Origin: Pelagibius sp. Alg239-R121
GTDB taxonomy: Bacteria; Pseudomonadota; Alphaproteobacteria; Kiloniellales; Kiloniellaceae
Reading direction: 5' to 3'
Length of the DNA stretch: 64,000 nt
Assembly: GCF_947331435.1 (NCBI RefSeq)
Contig: NZ_CAMZOF010000007.1
Span: forward strand, 186,001-250,000
Part shown: one piece after another, positions 52,508 through 62,380 of the stretch
Layout: each line of letters begins with the position of its first letter
Position numbering within the stretch: position 1 is the first letter of the stretch
Translations under genes and position numbers: made by a program
Notes under the pieces: model-generated
Told to the model about the DNA's origin: nothing
Seen by the model: only the letters and a program-made list of their open reading frames with translations
The model's database searches: none

Positions 52508-54310
52508 TCAATTGGTCTGATGAACGCCCCACCTACCCAGAGTGTAATTTTTTTCCGCTTCTAAATCCAAAACCTCCAGGCCAGTGCTTTCCGAGGGGGC
52601 TGCTCCCCAAAAGCCAAACGCCTCAAGGCTTTCTTTCACATCCGGCTCTTTGCTTAGATTTTCGACATAGTGGGCGTCGCACCAAGTCATTTTCCCGTGG
52701 TTCATCCGAGCATAAACGTAGCCTGTCTCCTGATCCGCGAAATTGATATCTGGTATGAGCTCGGCGCAGCGCTTCATGAAAGTGGTGTTGTCTCTTAGAA
52801 CCATGTCTTTGCGATCGAATATCCCGGCAGGCTCCTGGGCTTCAATATCCACCTTTCGATAGCGATCGATATTGACCATTAAATTGATATCCAGAATCGT
52901 CATGGTTCTATTCCACCCAAACGCGGCGGTTCTAGGAAGTTCTCCCTCAGGTACGTCGTTATCCAAAAACTCGAAATGCACGCGCTTTTCCTTCGACAGT
53001 ACCCAGGAAAAGAACAGATTGGGTATGCCGGTATAGGCTTCGACATTGTGGTAAAGCAGGTCGTCGACTGCTTTATAGCGGCCGGTTTTCAAACCACGCT
53101 CCCAGGCTCGTGCAACGGTTTCGCCCGGCGGCGTGATCATGAAAAACATAAAAATCAGATCGCCGAACCGGGTGAGGAGTCTGCTGTCGGAACTGCGGTC
53201 AGGATCCAACGTGAAACTGTCAAAGCGAAAGCGGTCAATCAGCAGATGAGACATGGCGCCTCTGGATGCTTTGTCTGCCATATAACGATCCAGTTTCTTG
53301 TCGATTATCTCCAGTTCCTGGCCAGTTAGCATCGCGGCATATTTGTAGTTTTCTCCAAGCGAATCATAATCCAGTAAAAATTTTCGCCAGTAGTCAGGGC
53401 TGATGAGCGCAAAGTCTTCCCACGGGATCCCAATTTTCTCCGCCAGTTTGCGTTGTTGCGGACGGATGGTGCTTTTACCCGAAGCAGATGCGCCCTTTAC
53501 GTTCATGACAACCGGTTTTTCCTGTGCCGGCAAGACCCGGTATCGCTCGCCTTCGACGGCCTTCTCAATCACGGGTTCGATGGATTTTCCGACCTGAATG
53601 CTTCCGAAGCTATTGCAGACCAGATTGGTTGCAAGATTGGCGATCATGTCTTGATCTCCAAGCAGCCGACCACGATGGCCGAGAATTCCGCTGACAACTT
53701 TTACCAAGGCGTCGAGGCAGGTCCTCTCCAACGGATCTTTGCAACCTAAGAGGCGATTTTGCCAGTTGGCGAGGGCGGTGACCTCTCTGGACTCGGAAGC
53801 CGGTGTTTTCTCCTGCTTGCGCTTGCCGAACAAGCTTCCGAAAAGCCTCGAGGTGAGGGAAGGTGGGTTTGGAGTGTCTTGAGTCGCGGCTACGGACACA
53901 AAGATCTGTTCAGAAAGTTCTTTGCCGATCAGGTAGCTGATTTCAGAGCGACTTTCTTCGAATGCAACTCTGATTTCTTCGATTTGAGGCGTGATGTAGC
54001 GATCGAGGATGGTCGCAACCATAGCCCTCAAGCTGATACCCAGATCTTCGTAGTTTGGCCCGTCGGGCACGGAAAGGTCAGCCGTGACCCGTATCAGCAA
54101 TTCGTGAATGACCAGGCGCTCGACCCGGAAGGAAATCAGCTCCGCAGTTTTCAGACCGCAGAACGTGGCAATCTCCTTAGCCTCTTTAATGTCGATCGTT
54201 GAATTTTCCGGCCGATAGAGCGTGACCAGGGGCATCAACTCGCTCGGAATCTCCGAAGCGATGCCCGGGTTCCAGGCCCCGTTTTCTTTATCCAGACCGT
54301 TTTTGTTCAA
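52508..54310 (-). CDS. P-loop (zeta-toxin-like) protein of unknown function
   Basis: A 600-residue protein I do not recognise as a named family. The N-terminal 260 residues are helical and charged. Walker A GASASGKST lies at about residue 285-293 in VMNVKGASASGKSTIRPQ, followed by ISPDYWRKFLLDYDSLG and LLIDRFRFDSF, which recall the kinase core of zeta-toxin-like phosphotransferases. The start is a TTG overlapping the tctA stop, with GGGAG close upstream; the ATG at 54235 is an alternative. The coupling to tctA is striking. No antitoxin-like gene adjoins it. A cytoplasmic kinase linked to transport is as likely as a toxin. Confidence 0.7.
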   Translation of the reverse strand: MNKNGLDKENGAWNPGIASEIPSELMPLVTLYRPENSTIDIKEAKEIATFCGLKTAELISFRVERLVIHELLIRVTADLSVPDGPNYEDLGISLRAMVATILDRYITPQIEEIRVAFEESRSEISYLIGKELSEQIFVSVAATQDTPNPPSLTSRLFGSLFGKRKQEKTPASESREVTALANWQNRLLGCKDPLERTCLDALVKVVSGILGHRGRLLGDQDMIANLATNLVCNSFGSIQVGKSIEPVIEKAVEGERYRVLPAQEKPVVMNVKGASASGKSTIRPQQRKLAEKIGIPWEDFALISPDYWRKFLLDYDSLGENYKYAAMLTGQELEIIDKKLDRYMADKASRGAMSHLLIDRFRFDSFTLDPDRSSDSRLLTRFGDLIFMFFMITPPGETVARAWERGLKTGRYKAVDDLLYHNVEAYTGIPNLFFSWVLSKEKRVHFEFLDNDVPEGELPRTAAFGWNRTMTILDINLMVNIDRYRKVDIEAQEPAGIFDRKDMVLRDNTTFMKRCAELIPDINFADQETGYVYARMNHGKMTWCDAHYVENLSKEPDVKESLEAFGFWGAAPSESTGLEVLDLEAEKNYTLGRWGVHQTN

Positions 54311-55839
54311 ACCACTCCCATTTTCGATTTCCGCACCCGATCTCGAATATACTTCAGCAGCGGCAGGAAGATCAGGATCAGTGCGACGATAGTGATCGGC
54401 CCGGCGATGGGCCGGGTAAAGAAGATGCTGAAGTCGCCATCCGAGAAGAGCAGAGACTGACGAAGTTTCGGTTCCGCAATCGGTCCAAGGACGATGGCGA
54501 GAACGGCAGGAGCGACTGGGTAGTCCAGGATCCGCAGGAAGAAGGCGCCGATTCCGACAATGACCATCAACCAGACGTCAAACATGTCCTGATAGGCTGC
54601 AAAGGTACCTACAAGTGAAAGGACGAATATCAACGGCGCCAAAATGGTAAAGGGCATCCGCAGCATCCAAAGAAAGATGGGGATGAACGCGAGGTTGATT
54701 GCGACGGCTACCAAGTTGGAAATGTAAAATGACCCGATCAGCGGCCAAACGAAGTCCGGCTGGTTGGTGAAGAGTAGCGGCCCGGGCTGCAGGCCCCAGA
54801 TAACCATTCCCGCCAGCAGCACTGCTGTCGTGGGGGAGCCGGGTATGCCCAGGGTCATCATCGGAAGCATGGCACCGGTCGAGGCTGAATTGTTTGCGGC
54901 CTCTGGCGCTGCAACGCCGTCGATTGAACCCTTGCCGAATTCCTCCGGTTTTTTGGAGGTGATCTTGGTAACACCGTATGACATCAGTGAACCGGGCGTT
55001 GCGCCTGCAGCAGGAAGGATTCCCACGAAGAATCCAAGCGATGAGCCGATGGCCGTACCGCGCCATGCATGCCGGAAATCCTTTATGGCTTCCCAGATCT
55101 TGCTGGCACGCAGATCCACGGTCGTCATGGTGTTGCCGTAGCGCGAGGTGTTGATCGTCCAGATCATCTCGCCGATTCCATAAACACCGATGGCCAGAAC
55201 CAGGAAGCGGATGCCGTGGGTAAAACCGGTGATATCGAAAAAGATCAATCTGGGTTCGCCGGAGACGATATCGAAGCCGACCGTCGCAAGGACCAGACCG
55301 ATACAGATCGAAAAAATCGTCTTGGGAATGTCATCGCCGCCGAGGCCGACGAAGGTCGCGAAAGCCAACAGCATTAGAGCGAAAATCTCAGGGTCGCCGA
55401 AGGAAAGTGCGACAGAGGCCAGGATCGGTGCGAAACCGGTGAAAAAGAGCGTAGAAACAGTGCCGCCGACAAAAGACGCGATGGCAGCTGTTACAAGCGC
55501 CAAGTGGGCCTTTCCCGACAGGGCCATGGGGCGGCCGTCAAAAGTGGTTGCAACGGCTGTGGAGGCGCCCGGGATGCCGAGCGTTATCGAGGATATCGCA
55601 CCCCCGTACATCGCACCGTAATAGATGGCCGCCAAAAAGATCATCGGTGACGTCGCACCGCCAGTGAAATTCTGAATGACGAATGTAAAGGGGAGAAGGA
55701 TGGCAACCCCATTTACGGATCCCAGACCCGGCATTGCACCAACGAATAGACCGACAATCACGCCTATAACCGCGAGGCCAAGATTAATCGGCTCGAGTGC
55801 GACCAATATGCCGTTCAGAAGGGAATAAACTACGTCCAT
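54307..55839 (-). CDS. tctA: Tripartite tricarboxylate transporter permease, large subunit
   Basis: A 510-residue, about 12-helix TctA permease of normal family length. Characteristic segments are GAMPGLGSVNGVAILLPFTF, YYGAMYGGAISSITLGIPG and its second-half equivalent GIPGSPTTAVLLAGM. It moves an organic acid delivered by TctC. GGAAG precedes the ATG. In this operon oxalate is the obvious candidate substrate. It is followed, with 4-bp overlap, by the P-loop gene. Confidence 0.94.
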   Translation of the reverse strand: MDVVYSLLNGILVALEPINLGLAVIGVIVGLFVGAMPGLGSVNGVAILLPFTFVIQNFTGGATSPMIFLAAIYYGAMYGGAISSITLGIPGASTAVATTFDGRPMALSGKAHLALVTAAIASFVGGTVSTLFFTGFAPILASVALSFGDPEIFALMLLAFATFVGLGGDDIPKTIFSICIGLVLATVGFDIVSGEPRLIFFDITGFTHGIRFLVLAIGVYGIGEMIWTINTSRYGNTMTTVDLRASKIWEAIKDFRHAWRGTAIGSSLGFFVGILPAAGATPGSLMSYGVTKITSKKPEEFGKGSIDGVAAPEAANNSASTGAMLPMMTLGIPGSPTTAVLLAGMVIWGLQPGPLLFTNQPDFVWPLIGSFYISNLVAVAINLAFIPIFLWMLRMPFTILAPLIFVLSLVGTFAAYQDMFDVWLMVIVGIGAFFLRILDYPVAPAVLAIVLGPIAEPKLRQSLLFSDGDFSIFFTRPIAGPITIVALILIFLPLLKYIRDRVRKSKMGVV

Positions 55840-55897
55840 TTTTCTTCCATACAGATTTTCTGTGCCTGCTAGAGCGCGACGGTTCTTTATCCTCTGG

Positions 55898-56428
55898 TTA
55901 GAGGAAAATGTCGTAGAGCGGGATGAACAGCGGCTCGAGATATCCCTTCGGCAAAACGATTCGCATTGCGATGTCGAAGAAGAAGAAACTCACGACCGGA
56001 ACGCAGACAGCGACCGTCACAGATTGCTTGATCGAATGGCGTCCGAGAAAACGAAGGTAATAGATCAGAAAAGCGAACATTCCTCCGTAGAATCCGACGA
56101 AATGAATGAGCGCAAGAAAACCGAACAGGCCTCCGCCCACCAGCAACAGCATCCGTTTGCCGTACCCGTCGAGAAAAGGTTCTTCAGAGACTGAAACCGG
56201 CGAAGCACGCAGAAACCAGTTCACAGCAATCCATATGCTGCAGACGAGCATGATGGCGGAGAGCCAGAACGGCCAGAAACCGCTACCTGGACCTTCGCCT
56301 TCGATCAGGCCGATATTTGCGAAACGTGCAACATCCGGATCCCATGCCGGCGGCTCGCCGCTTTTCCACATGAGATAGATTGAGAGAATTCCGAGGATCA
56401 CCGCAGTGACAATTTCGGCTCTACGCAT
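55898..56428 (-). CDS. tctB: Tripartite tricarboxylate transporter small subunit (TctB)
   Basis: A 176-residue protein with four predicted helices (about residues 4-20, 50-70, 85-120 and 140-165), matching TctB topology. ATG 56428 is preferred over a TTG at 56446, because it starts with MRRAEIVTAVILG leading into helix 1. It sits between tctC and tctA in the standard C-B-A order. Confidence 0.9.
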   Translation of the reverse strand: MRRAEIVTAVILGILSIYLMWKSGEPPAWDPDVARFANIGLIEGEGPGSGFWPFWLSAIMLVCSIWIAVNWFLRASPVSVSEEPFLDGYGKRMLLLVGGGLFGFLALIHFVGFYGGMFAFLIYYLRFLGRHSIKQSVTVAVCVPVVSFFFFDIAMRIVLPKGYLEPLFIPLYDIFL

Positions 56429-56470
56429 TTCTTCGAAATCTCCCAATCTTCTCTTATGCGATCCCGGCGA

Positions 56471-57448
56471 TTACTTGATCGCGCCAGAAGCCTTCAGGAT
56501 CTTCTGGTGGCGGTCGCGCTGGGTTACCCAGTAGGCTTTCAAGTCATCACCGTTGGTGAAGTCACCCATGAGAGATTTTGCCGACTTGTATTTCTGCCAT
56601 TCGGCCGAATCGTAGACCTTTTGGAACAGACCTTCGTAGTAAGCCAAAGCCTCGTCGGACATACCAGGCGCACCCACGACAGCACGCTGCATGAAGTAGG
56701 AGAAATCACCGCCGAGTTCTTTCAGAGTCGGCACGTCAGGGAACAATGGCAGGCGCTCGTCCGTGAAGGCGACCAGCGGCACAAGATCACCTGATTCGAA
56801 AAACCCGAGAGCTTCTGAGGGGTTGTTCACGGATGAATTCAACTGCTTGCCGGCGACCTGCTTGGCGACTTCCCCACCACCCTTGTAGGGGATGTACTTC
56901 ATGGAGAGGCCGTAGTTGTTATTCAGGAAGTCGGTGATGATGTTGTCTTCCGAGTTCTTGCCGGTGCCGCCCATGACCCAGCCAGAACCGCGCTCTGCCG
57001 CAACTTTCAAATACTCTTCGAAGGTATTGATGCCTTCGTCCTTGTGCACCCACAGCAGGAAGGTATCTTCCGCCATACGGCCGACCGGCGCGAACTTCAT
57101 GATATCCACATCAAGTCCGGGCTGACGCAAAGGTGTCGTGAAGAATGAGTTCAATGTCACCATGATGGTGTGATTGGGGTCGTTGGCATTCTTCATCGCG
57201 ATCAACGCTTCGGCACCCGAACCGCCCGACTTGTTAACCGGCACCAGTGGGCGGGGCGCCATCTTTTCTTTTTCGATGATGGCCTGCATCAGTCGCGCCA
57301 TTTTGTCAGCGCCGCCGCCTTTACCCGCCATGATGACGAAATCAATTGGTTTGTTGGGTTCGAAGGCGCTTGCGATGCCAGAAAATGTCGTCGCAGCCAA
57401 GGCGGTTGCGCCGATGAAACTCACCATCAGTCCTCTTGCGATAGTCAT
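56471..57448 (-). CDS. tctC: Tripartite tricarboxylate transporter substrate-binding protein (TctC/Bug)
   Basis: A 325-residue periplasmic protein. The ATG at 57448 has GGGAGGAAG directly upstream. A Sec signal (cleavage near ASA-FEP, residue ~28) precedes the Bug fold: KPIDFVIMAGKGGGADKMAR, VNKSGGSGAEA, and YIPYKGGGEVAKQVAGK typical of the family. It captures a carboxylate for TctAB. The location beside frc/oxc makes oxalate likely, though many Bug proteins bind other acids. Confidence 0.92.
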   Translation of the reverse strand: MTIARGLMVSFIGATALAATTFSGIASAFEPNKPIDFVIMAGKGGGADKMARLMQAIIEKEKMAPRPLVPVNKSGGSGAEALIAMKNANDPNHTIMVTLNSFFTTPLRQPGLDVDIMKFAPVGRMAEDTFLLWVHKDEGINTFEEYLKVAAERGSGWVMGGTGKNSEDNIITDFLNNNYGLSMKYIPYKGGGEVAKQVAGKQLNSSVNNPSEALGFFESGDLVPLVAFTDERLPLFPDVPTLKELGGDFSYFMQRAVVGAPGMSDEALAYYEGLFQKVYDSAEWQKYKSAKSLMGDFTNGDDLKAYWVTQRDRHQKILKASGAIK

Positions 57449-57573
57449 ATCTTCCTCCCATACAATCATTATTTCTATTCGGCGTGAAAGCGTCACGCAG
57501 CGCATACTCGTTTGGTCTCCAAACTACCTGTAACTGGCTCCTTTCTTCTCGAGTGCGTTAGCGAATACGTTCC

Positions 57574-58428
57574 TTAGTGCACCAGAATCACCGGCATCTT
57601 TGCCGTATCGACAATGGTTTGCGTGTTGCCGCCAAAGACGGTTTCCCGTTCGTGGCTGTCGCCGTAAGCGCCCATGATCATCAAATCGGCGCCACAAGAT
57701 TTAGCTCTTGCAAGAAGCTCCACGCCGATCTTTTTCTCTGCGGTGAAACGGTCGACTTTTGTCGTGATGTTCCGATCCGCCAAGTACGACACAAGATCGG
57801 CTGAGCCGGCACCATGAACCTCGCTGCCTGCGGACAGGATGGTCACTTCAGAGGCCGTCTCGATGATACCCATGGTCAAAGCCACGGCGCGTGTCGCCTC
57901 GGTAGAACCGTTCCAGGCAATCGCGATCTTGTCCCCCAGCACCTCGGGCGGCGTTTCAGCCGGCGGGCACATCATTACGGGACGCCCGGTATGGAACAAC
58001 GCCGATTTCAGGGTGTTGGCGCCGAGATTGCGGTCGATATCGGGTTGGGCAACGACGATTAAGTCGGCAAGTCTTCCATGCCGTTTGATAACGTCAACCT
58101 GCCGGCCGGCTTCCTCGATCCAGGATGCCGATGGGGAATCGCCGTTTGATTGCTGAACGACCTTCAGGCCCAGAGTCTCCGCCAATTGAATGAATTCGGT
58201 GCGGAGAACACCTTCCTCTTGATCGGCAAGCTCCACGGCCTGTTTCATCATTTGTTTCTTGAGGACAGCGGGAATCGGAACGCCGAAAGGAAGCAGATCC
58301 TCCGGTCTTGGCCTGCAATGGGTAACGACGACATGGGCATCAAACCGACGTGCCAGTGCGGCGGCATGGGCAAGGACATTTTCGCCCTTCCCATCACCAC
58401 GCACCGGTATGATGATTTTTTTCACCAC
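57574..58428 (-). CDS. Universal stress protein, tandem UspA domains
   Basis: A 284-residue protein with two Usp domains (about 1-145 and 155-284). The C-terminal domain has the ATP-binding pattern G-x2-G-x9-G-(S/T/N) in GAYGDSHERETVFGGNT. It starts at GTG. Such proteins bind ATP and modulate stress or metabolic responses. It lies 11 bp after fhs, inside the oxalate operon, and 125 bp before tctC. Confidence 0.9.
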   Translation of the reverse strand: MVKKIIIPVRGDGKGENVLAHAAALARRFDAHVVVTHCRPRPEDLLPFGVPIPAVLKKQMMKQAVELADQEEGVLRTEFIQLAETLGLKVVQQSNGDSPSASWIEEAGRQVDVIKRHGRLADLIVVAQPDIDRNLGANTLKSALFHTGRPVMMCPPAETPPEVLGDKIAIAWNGSTEATRAVALTMGIIETASEVTILSAGSEVHGAGSADLVSYLADRNITTKVDRFTAEKKIGVELLARAKSCGADLMIMGAYGDSHERETVFGGNTQTIVDTAKMPVILVH

Positions 58429-58439
58429 GCTTTACTCGC

Positions 58440-60116
58440 CTAAAACAAGCCTTCGATCTGGCCTTGGTCATTCAGCATAATCGACTCTGAAGAGGGAACA
58501 CGGGGTAGCCCCGGCATGGTCATGATCTCCCCGCAGATCGCCACGACGAAACCCGCACCCGCTGAGAGACGCACTTCGCGAATCGGTATCGAATGACCGG
58601 TCGGTGCACCGCGCACGTTGGGGTCGGTCGTAAAGGAATACTGCGTCTTTGCCATGCAGACCGGCAGGTGCCCGTATCCTGCTTCTTCCCACTGTTTCAA
58701 CTGATCGCGGATTTTCTTGTCGGCAAGAACTTCGTCGGCCCGGTAAATGCGCTTGGCGACCGTCTCGATTTTCTTGAACAGCCCTATCTCGTTTGGATAG
58801 AGCGTTTGGAACTGGGACATGCCGCTTTCGGCGATTTCGGCGACACGCGTTGCGAGTTCTTCAATGCCTTTCGAGCCGTTAGCCCAGTGCTTGCAGAGAA
58901 TCGCTTCGGAACCCAGGCTTGCGACGTATTCCTTGATGGCGTCGACTTCGGCATCCGTATCGGTCACGAAATGATTGATGGCGACGACAGCGGGAACACC
59001 AAAACCCTTCACGTTTTCGATGTGGCGTCCGAGATTGGCACAACCGTCTTTCACGGCCTGCACGTTTTCGGTGCCGAGATCATCTTTCTTCACCCCGCCA
59101 TTCATTTTCATGGCACGGACGGTCGCTACAATAACTACGGCGTCCGGGGCCAGACCGGCGTGCCGGCACTTGATGTTCATGAACTTTTCAGCGCCCAGGT
59201 CTGCACCAAAACCGGCCTCTGTCACGACGTAATCGGCAATCTTCAACGCCGTGGTGGTTGCGACGACAGAGTTACAGCCGTGGGCGATGTTGGCGAAGGG
59301 ACCGCCGTGCACGAACGCCGGATTGTTTTCCAGCGTCTGGACGAGATTGGGCTGCATCGCGTCCTTCAACAGGACGGTCATTGCGCCGTCGGCCTTGATA
59401 TCCCGACAGTAGACAGGTGATCGGTCGCGGCGGTAGGCGATGATGATATCGCCAAGTCGCTTTTGAAGATCGTCGAGGTTCTTGGCCAGGCAAAGAATCG
59501 CCATGACTTCGGAGGCAACGGTGATATCAAAGCCGGCCTGGCGCGGGAAGCCGTTGGGCACACCGCCAAGCGATGTGACGATGTCGCGAAGGGCGCGGTC
59601 GTTCATGTCCATCACACGGCGCCAGACGACCCGACGCGTATCGATATCAGCCGAATTGCCCCAATAGATATGGTTGTCGATCATAGCCGACAGCAGGTTA
59701 TGGGCCGAGGTGATGGCGTGGAAATCACCCGTGAAGTGCAGGTTCATGTCTTCCATCGGAACGACCTGTGCGTAGCCGCCGCCGGCAGCGCCGCCCTTCA
59801 TGCCGAAGCAGGGACCGAGCGATGCTTCACGGATGCAAATCGCGGCTTTCTTTCCGATGGCATTCAGGCCATCGCCGAGGCCGACCGTGGTTGTGGTTTT
59901 GCCTTCTCCTGCAGGGGTCGGGTTGATGGCCGTGACGAGTATGAGCTTCCCGTTGTTCTTATCCGCCTGCGCGGCGATGAACTCTGCTGACACCTTGGCC
60001 TTGTCGTGGCCATACGGAACCAGGTCTTCCGCCGATATGCCGAGCTTTGCACCGATCTCCTGAATGGGGCGCTTGCTGGCTTCGCGAGCGATTTCGATAT
60101 CTGTCTTGTAACTCAT
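58440..60116 (-). CDS. fhs: Formate--tetrahydrofolate ligase
   Basis: A 558-residue enzyme making 10-formyl-THF from formate, THF and ATP. The P-loop is [10 protein letters not shown] (about residue 68), and [23 protein letters not shown] and [17 protein letters not shown] are hallmark segments. The ATG at 60116 ([10 protein letters not shown]) matches the family start; the frame extends 22 codons upstream. It would capture the formate released when Frc transfers CoA from formyl-CoA to oxalate. It is 17 bp from the formyltransferase gene. Confidence 0.95.
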   Translation of the reverse strand: MSYKTDIEIAREASKRPIQEIGAKLGISAEDLVPYGHDKAKVSAEFIAAQADKNNGKLILVTAINPTPAGEGKTTTTVGLGDGLNAIGKKAAICIREASLGPCFGMKGGAAGGGYAQVVPMEDMNLHFTGDFHAITSAHNLLSAMIDNHIYWGNSADIDTRRVVWRRVMDMNDRALRDIVTSLGGVPNGFPRQAGFDITVASEVMAILCLAKNLDDLQKRLGDIIIAYRRDRSPVYCRDIKADGAMTVLLKDAMQPNLVQTLENNPAFVHGGPFANIAHGCNSVVATTTALKIADYVVTEAGFGADLGAEKFMNIKCRHAGLAPDAVVIVATVRAMKMNGGVKKDDLGTENVQAVKDGCANLGRHIENVKGFGVPAVVAINHFVTDTDAEVDAIKEYVASLGSEAILCKHWANGSKGIEELATRVAEIAESGMSQFQTLYPNEIGLFKKIETVAKRIYRADEVLADKKIRDQLKQWEEAGYGHLPVCMAKTQYSFTTDPNVRGAPTGHSIPIREVRLSAGAGFVVAICGEIMTMPGLPRVPSSESIMLNDQGQIEGLF

Positions 60117-60133
60117 CTGTAAAAACCTGCTCC

Positions 60134-61048
60134 CTAAGAACCGAATTGATCGCCTGCAGACAGGCCGCATGCAGCGGCCCATTCAGCTGCGGGCTGTTTG
60201 CCTTCGCCTTTGGCGCGTACGCGCTTGAGTAAAATTCGTCCCCCTTCAGCCTGAACGGTCACCCCGTCATCAGAAATGGAGATGACGCTGCCGGTTTTTC
60301 CGTCGCCGTCGACTCTGGCACTGTCATAAATCTGAACTTCCAGTCCGTTCAGAGTCGTCCAGGCGCCTGGGGCGGGATTTGCGGCGCGAATCTTGTTGTA
60401 GACATCGGCAACCGGCTTCGACCAGTCGATCTCGGCTGCGCCTTTGTTGAACCAGCTCTCATAGGAACCGTCCTCAAGCCGCTGATCGTGCTTGATGATG
60501 ATGCCCGCCTTAACCAGATCGAGCCCCTCGATCATGGCGTCGACACCCATCGGAAACAGCTTCTTGAAATAGACGTCACCCAGGGTTTCGTCAGGACCGA
60601 TCTCGCAGGACTTCTGCATCAGGATTGGGCCTTCGTCGAGACCATCGTCAGGCCAGAAGATGGTAAGGCCGGTTTGCGTTTTACCCATTGCGATCGGCCA
60701 ATTGATTGAACTTGGACCACGGTGCAGCGGGCAAAGGGAAGGGTGGTACTGGAAGGTTCCGAAGCGTGGCGCATCGCGCACGGCCTCGGGAACGAACAGC
60801 AGAACGTATGCCATCATGCAGACATCTGCATCGAAGGACTTCATCAATTCCAGCGCTTCGGGTGTTTTCCAGGAGGCCGGTTGATGTACCGGAAGTCCTT
60901 TTTCGCGGGCGAACTCGACCAAGGGATCTTCCGGCCGACCTTCCTTCGTGGGAGCGGAGCAGACGGCGACAACATCCTCGCCGCGCTCCAACAGCTTCTC
61001 GAGGACAGCTTTACCAAAGGCCTGCTGACCGTGAACAACAATACGCAT
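60134..61048 (-). CDS. Formyl-THF hydrolase-like formyltransferase (ALDH1L1 N-domain type)
   Basis: A 304-residue formyltransferase-fold protein. Its N-terminal domain follows the hydrolase domain of 10-formyl-THF dehydrogenase more than methionyl-tRNA formyltransferase: [17 protein letters not shown] carries the catalytic His, and [12 protein letters not shown] the catalytic Asp. A C-terminal OB-like domain covers about 205-285. It may split 10-formyl-THF to THF and formate or transfer the formyl group elsewhere. It lies between frc and fhs in the oxalate operon. True tRNA formyltransferase (Fmt) is unlikely, since no peptide deformylase gene adjoins it. Confidence 0.8.
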   Translation of the reverse strand: MRIVVHGQQAFGKAVLEKLLERGEDVVAVCSAPTKEGRPEDPLVEFAREKGLPVHQPASWKTPEALELMKSFDADVCMMAYVLLFVPEAVRDAPRFGTFQYHPSLCPLHRGPSSINWPIAMGKTQTGLTIFWPDDGLDEGPILMQKSCEIGPDETLGDVYFKKLFPMGVDAMIEGLDLVKAGIIIKHDQRLEDGSYESWFNKGAAEIDWSKPVADVYNKIRAANPAPGAWTTLNGLEVQIYDSARVDGDGKTGSVISISDDGVTVQAEGGRILLKRVRAKGEGKQPAAEWAAACGLSAGDQFGS

Positions 61049-61105
61049 CTAACTAATCCCCAAGGCCGTCATTCAATTCTGTAGCATTTCTAGTCTGCGA
61101 CATTT

Positions 61106-62380
61106 CTACTCTGCGGCATCTGCACGAACCTCACCGACCGCACCGGAACCAACGATGCGCTCTAAGTCATCGCCGCTGTATCCAAGAACTTCTGAGAGTA
61201 TTTCTTTCGTATGCTCGCCGAGTAGTGGTGAGCGCTCAACCATAACTTCGCTGTCTGACAGTTTGATCGGGCAGCCCACACTGAGATATGGCCCGCGTTC
61301 CGGGTGATCCACCTTGACCATCGTACCGGTTGCAAACAGCCCCTCATCTTCGGAAATTTCTTTCATCGATAGGATCGGACCGACTGGAATGTCATGCGGA
61401 TTACAAGTGTCCATAACTTCGAACTTGCTCTTCGTCATGGTCCATTGTTCGATCCGCTCGAAGATCTCATTGAGCTTGTCGAGCCGCTCTGGTGGCGTGG
61501 CATAACCTTCCTTGGTTTTCCAATCCGGTTCACCAATGACATCGCAGATCTTGCCCCAGATCGCCGCCTGGCAGATGAAGTAGGTGTAGGCGTTGGGATC
61601 GGTTTCCCATCCTTTGCACTTCAGAATACGGCCGGGCTGTCCACCGCCGGAATCGTTGCCGGCACGCGGCGTTGCGTCACCGAAGGGAATGCCTTCGCCG
61701 AACTGGGAATATTCCGTCAGGGGGCCTGCATCGAGACGCTGCTGATCACGCAACTTGACCCGGGCCAAATTCAAAACTGAGTCCTGCATCGCAGTTGTCA
61801 CCTTTTGGCCTCGCCCGGTCTTCTCTCTTTGGAACAGAGCCGTAACGATACCGAGGCAGAGGTGCAGACCGGTCCCGGAGTCGCCGATTTGCGCGCCTGT
61901 TACAAGTGGCGGGCCATCGAGGAACCCGGTTGTGGATGCCGAGCCGCCTGCGCACTGGGCAACGTTCTCATAGACCTTGCAATCTTCATATTTGCCGGGA
62001 CCGAAGCCTTTGATCGACGCCATGATGATACGGGGGTTAATTTCCTGAATGCGTTCCCAGCCGAAGCCCATACGGTCCAGGGCTCCCGGAGCAAAGTTTT
62101 CCACCAGCACATCGCATTGCTCGATCAACCGGGTCAGCACTTCCTTGCCAGTCTCATTCTTGGAGTTCAGCTCGATGGAACGCTTGTTGTGGTTCAGCAT
62201 TGTAAAGTAGAGGCTGTCGGCACCGGGGACATCGACGAGCTGTTTGCGCGTCGCATCGCCAACGCCGGGGCGTTCAACTTTGATGACATCGGCACCGAAC
62301 CATGCCAGCAACTGTGTGCAGGTCGGACCCGACTGCACGTGCGTGAAGTCGAGAATTTTGATTCCTTCGAGGGCCTTCAT
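61106..62380 (-). CDS. frc: Formyl-CoA:oxalate CoA-transferase
   Basis: A 424-residue class III CoA-transferase. Asp167 in [10 protein letters not shown] matches the catalytic Asp169 of Oxalobacter Frc, and the glycine loop [17 protein letters not shown] is conserved. [28 protein letters not shown] and [17 protein letters not shown] follow Frc closely. It swaps CoA between formyl-CoA and oxalate, giving oxalyl-CoA and formate. Its start overlaps the oxc stop by 4 bp. Confidence 0.95.
   Translation of the reverse strand: MKALEGIKILDFTHVQSGPTCTQLLAWFGADVIKVERPGVGDATRKQLVDVPGADSLYFTMLNHNKRSIELNSKNETGKEVLTRLIEQCDVLVENFAPGALDRMGFGWERIQEINPRIIMASIKGFGPGKYEDCKVYENVAQCAGGSASTTGFLDGPPLVTGAQIGDSGTGLHLCLGIVTALFQREKTGRGQKVTTAMQDSVLNLARVKLRDQQRLDAGPLTEYSQFGEGIPFGDATPRAGNDSGGGQPGRILKCKGWETDPNAYTYFICQAAIWGKICDVIGEPDWKTKEGYATPPERLDKLNEIFERIEQWTMTKSKFEVMDTCNPHDIPVGPILSMKEISEDEGLFATGTMVKVDHPERGPYLSVGCPIKLSDSEVMVERSPLLGEHTKEILSEVLGYSGDDLERIVGSGAVGEVRADAAE

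Noticed and set aside
52508-54310. Toxin-antitoxin module around the zeta-like protein
   Set aside because: No small antitoxin-like ORF lies next to it, the protein is far larger than zeta toxins, and it is coupled to tctA.
60134-61048. Naming the formyltransferase fmt
   Set aside because: The active-site segments fit the formyl-THF hydrolase domain of ALDH1L1 better, and no def gene adjoins it.
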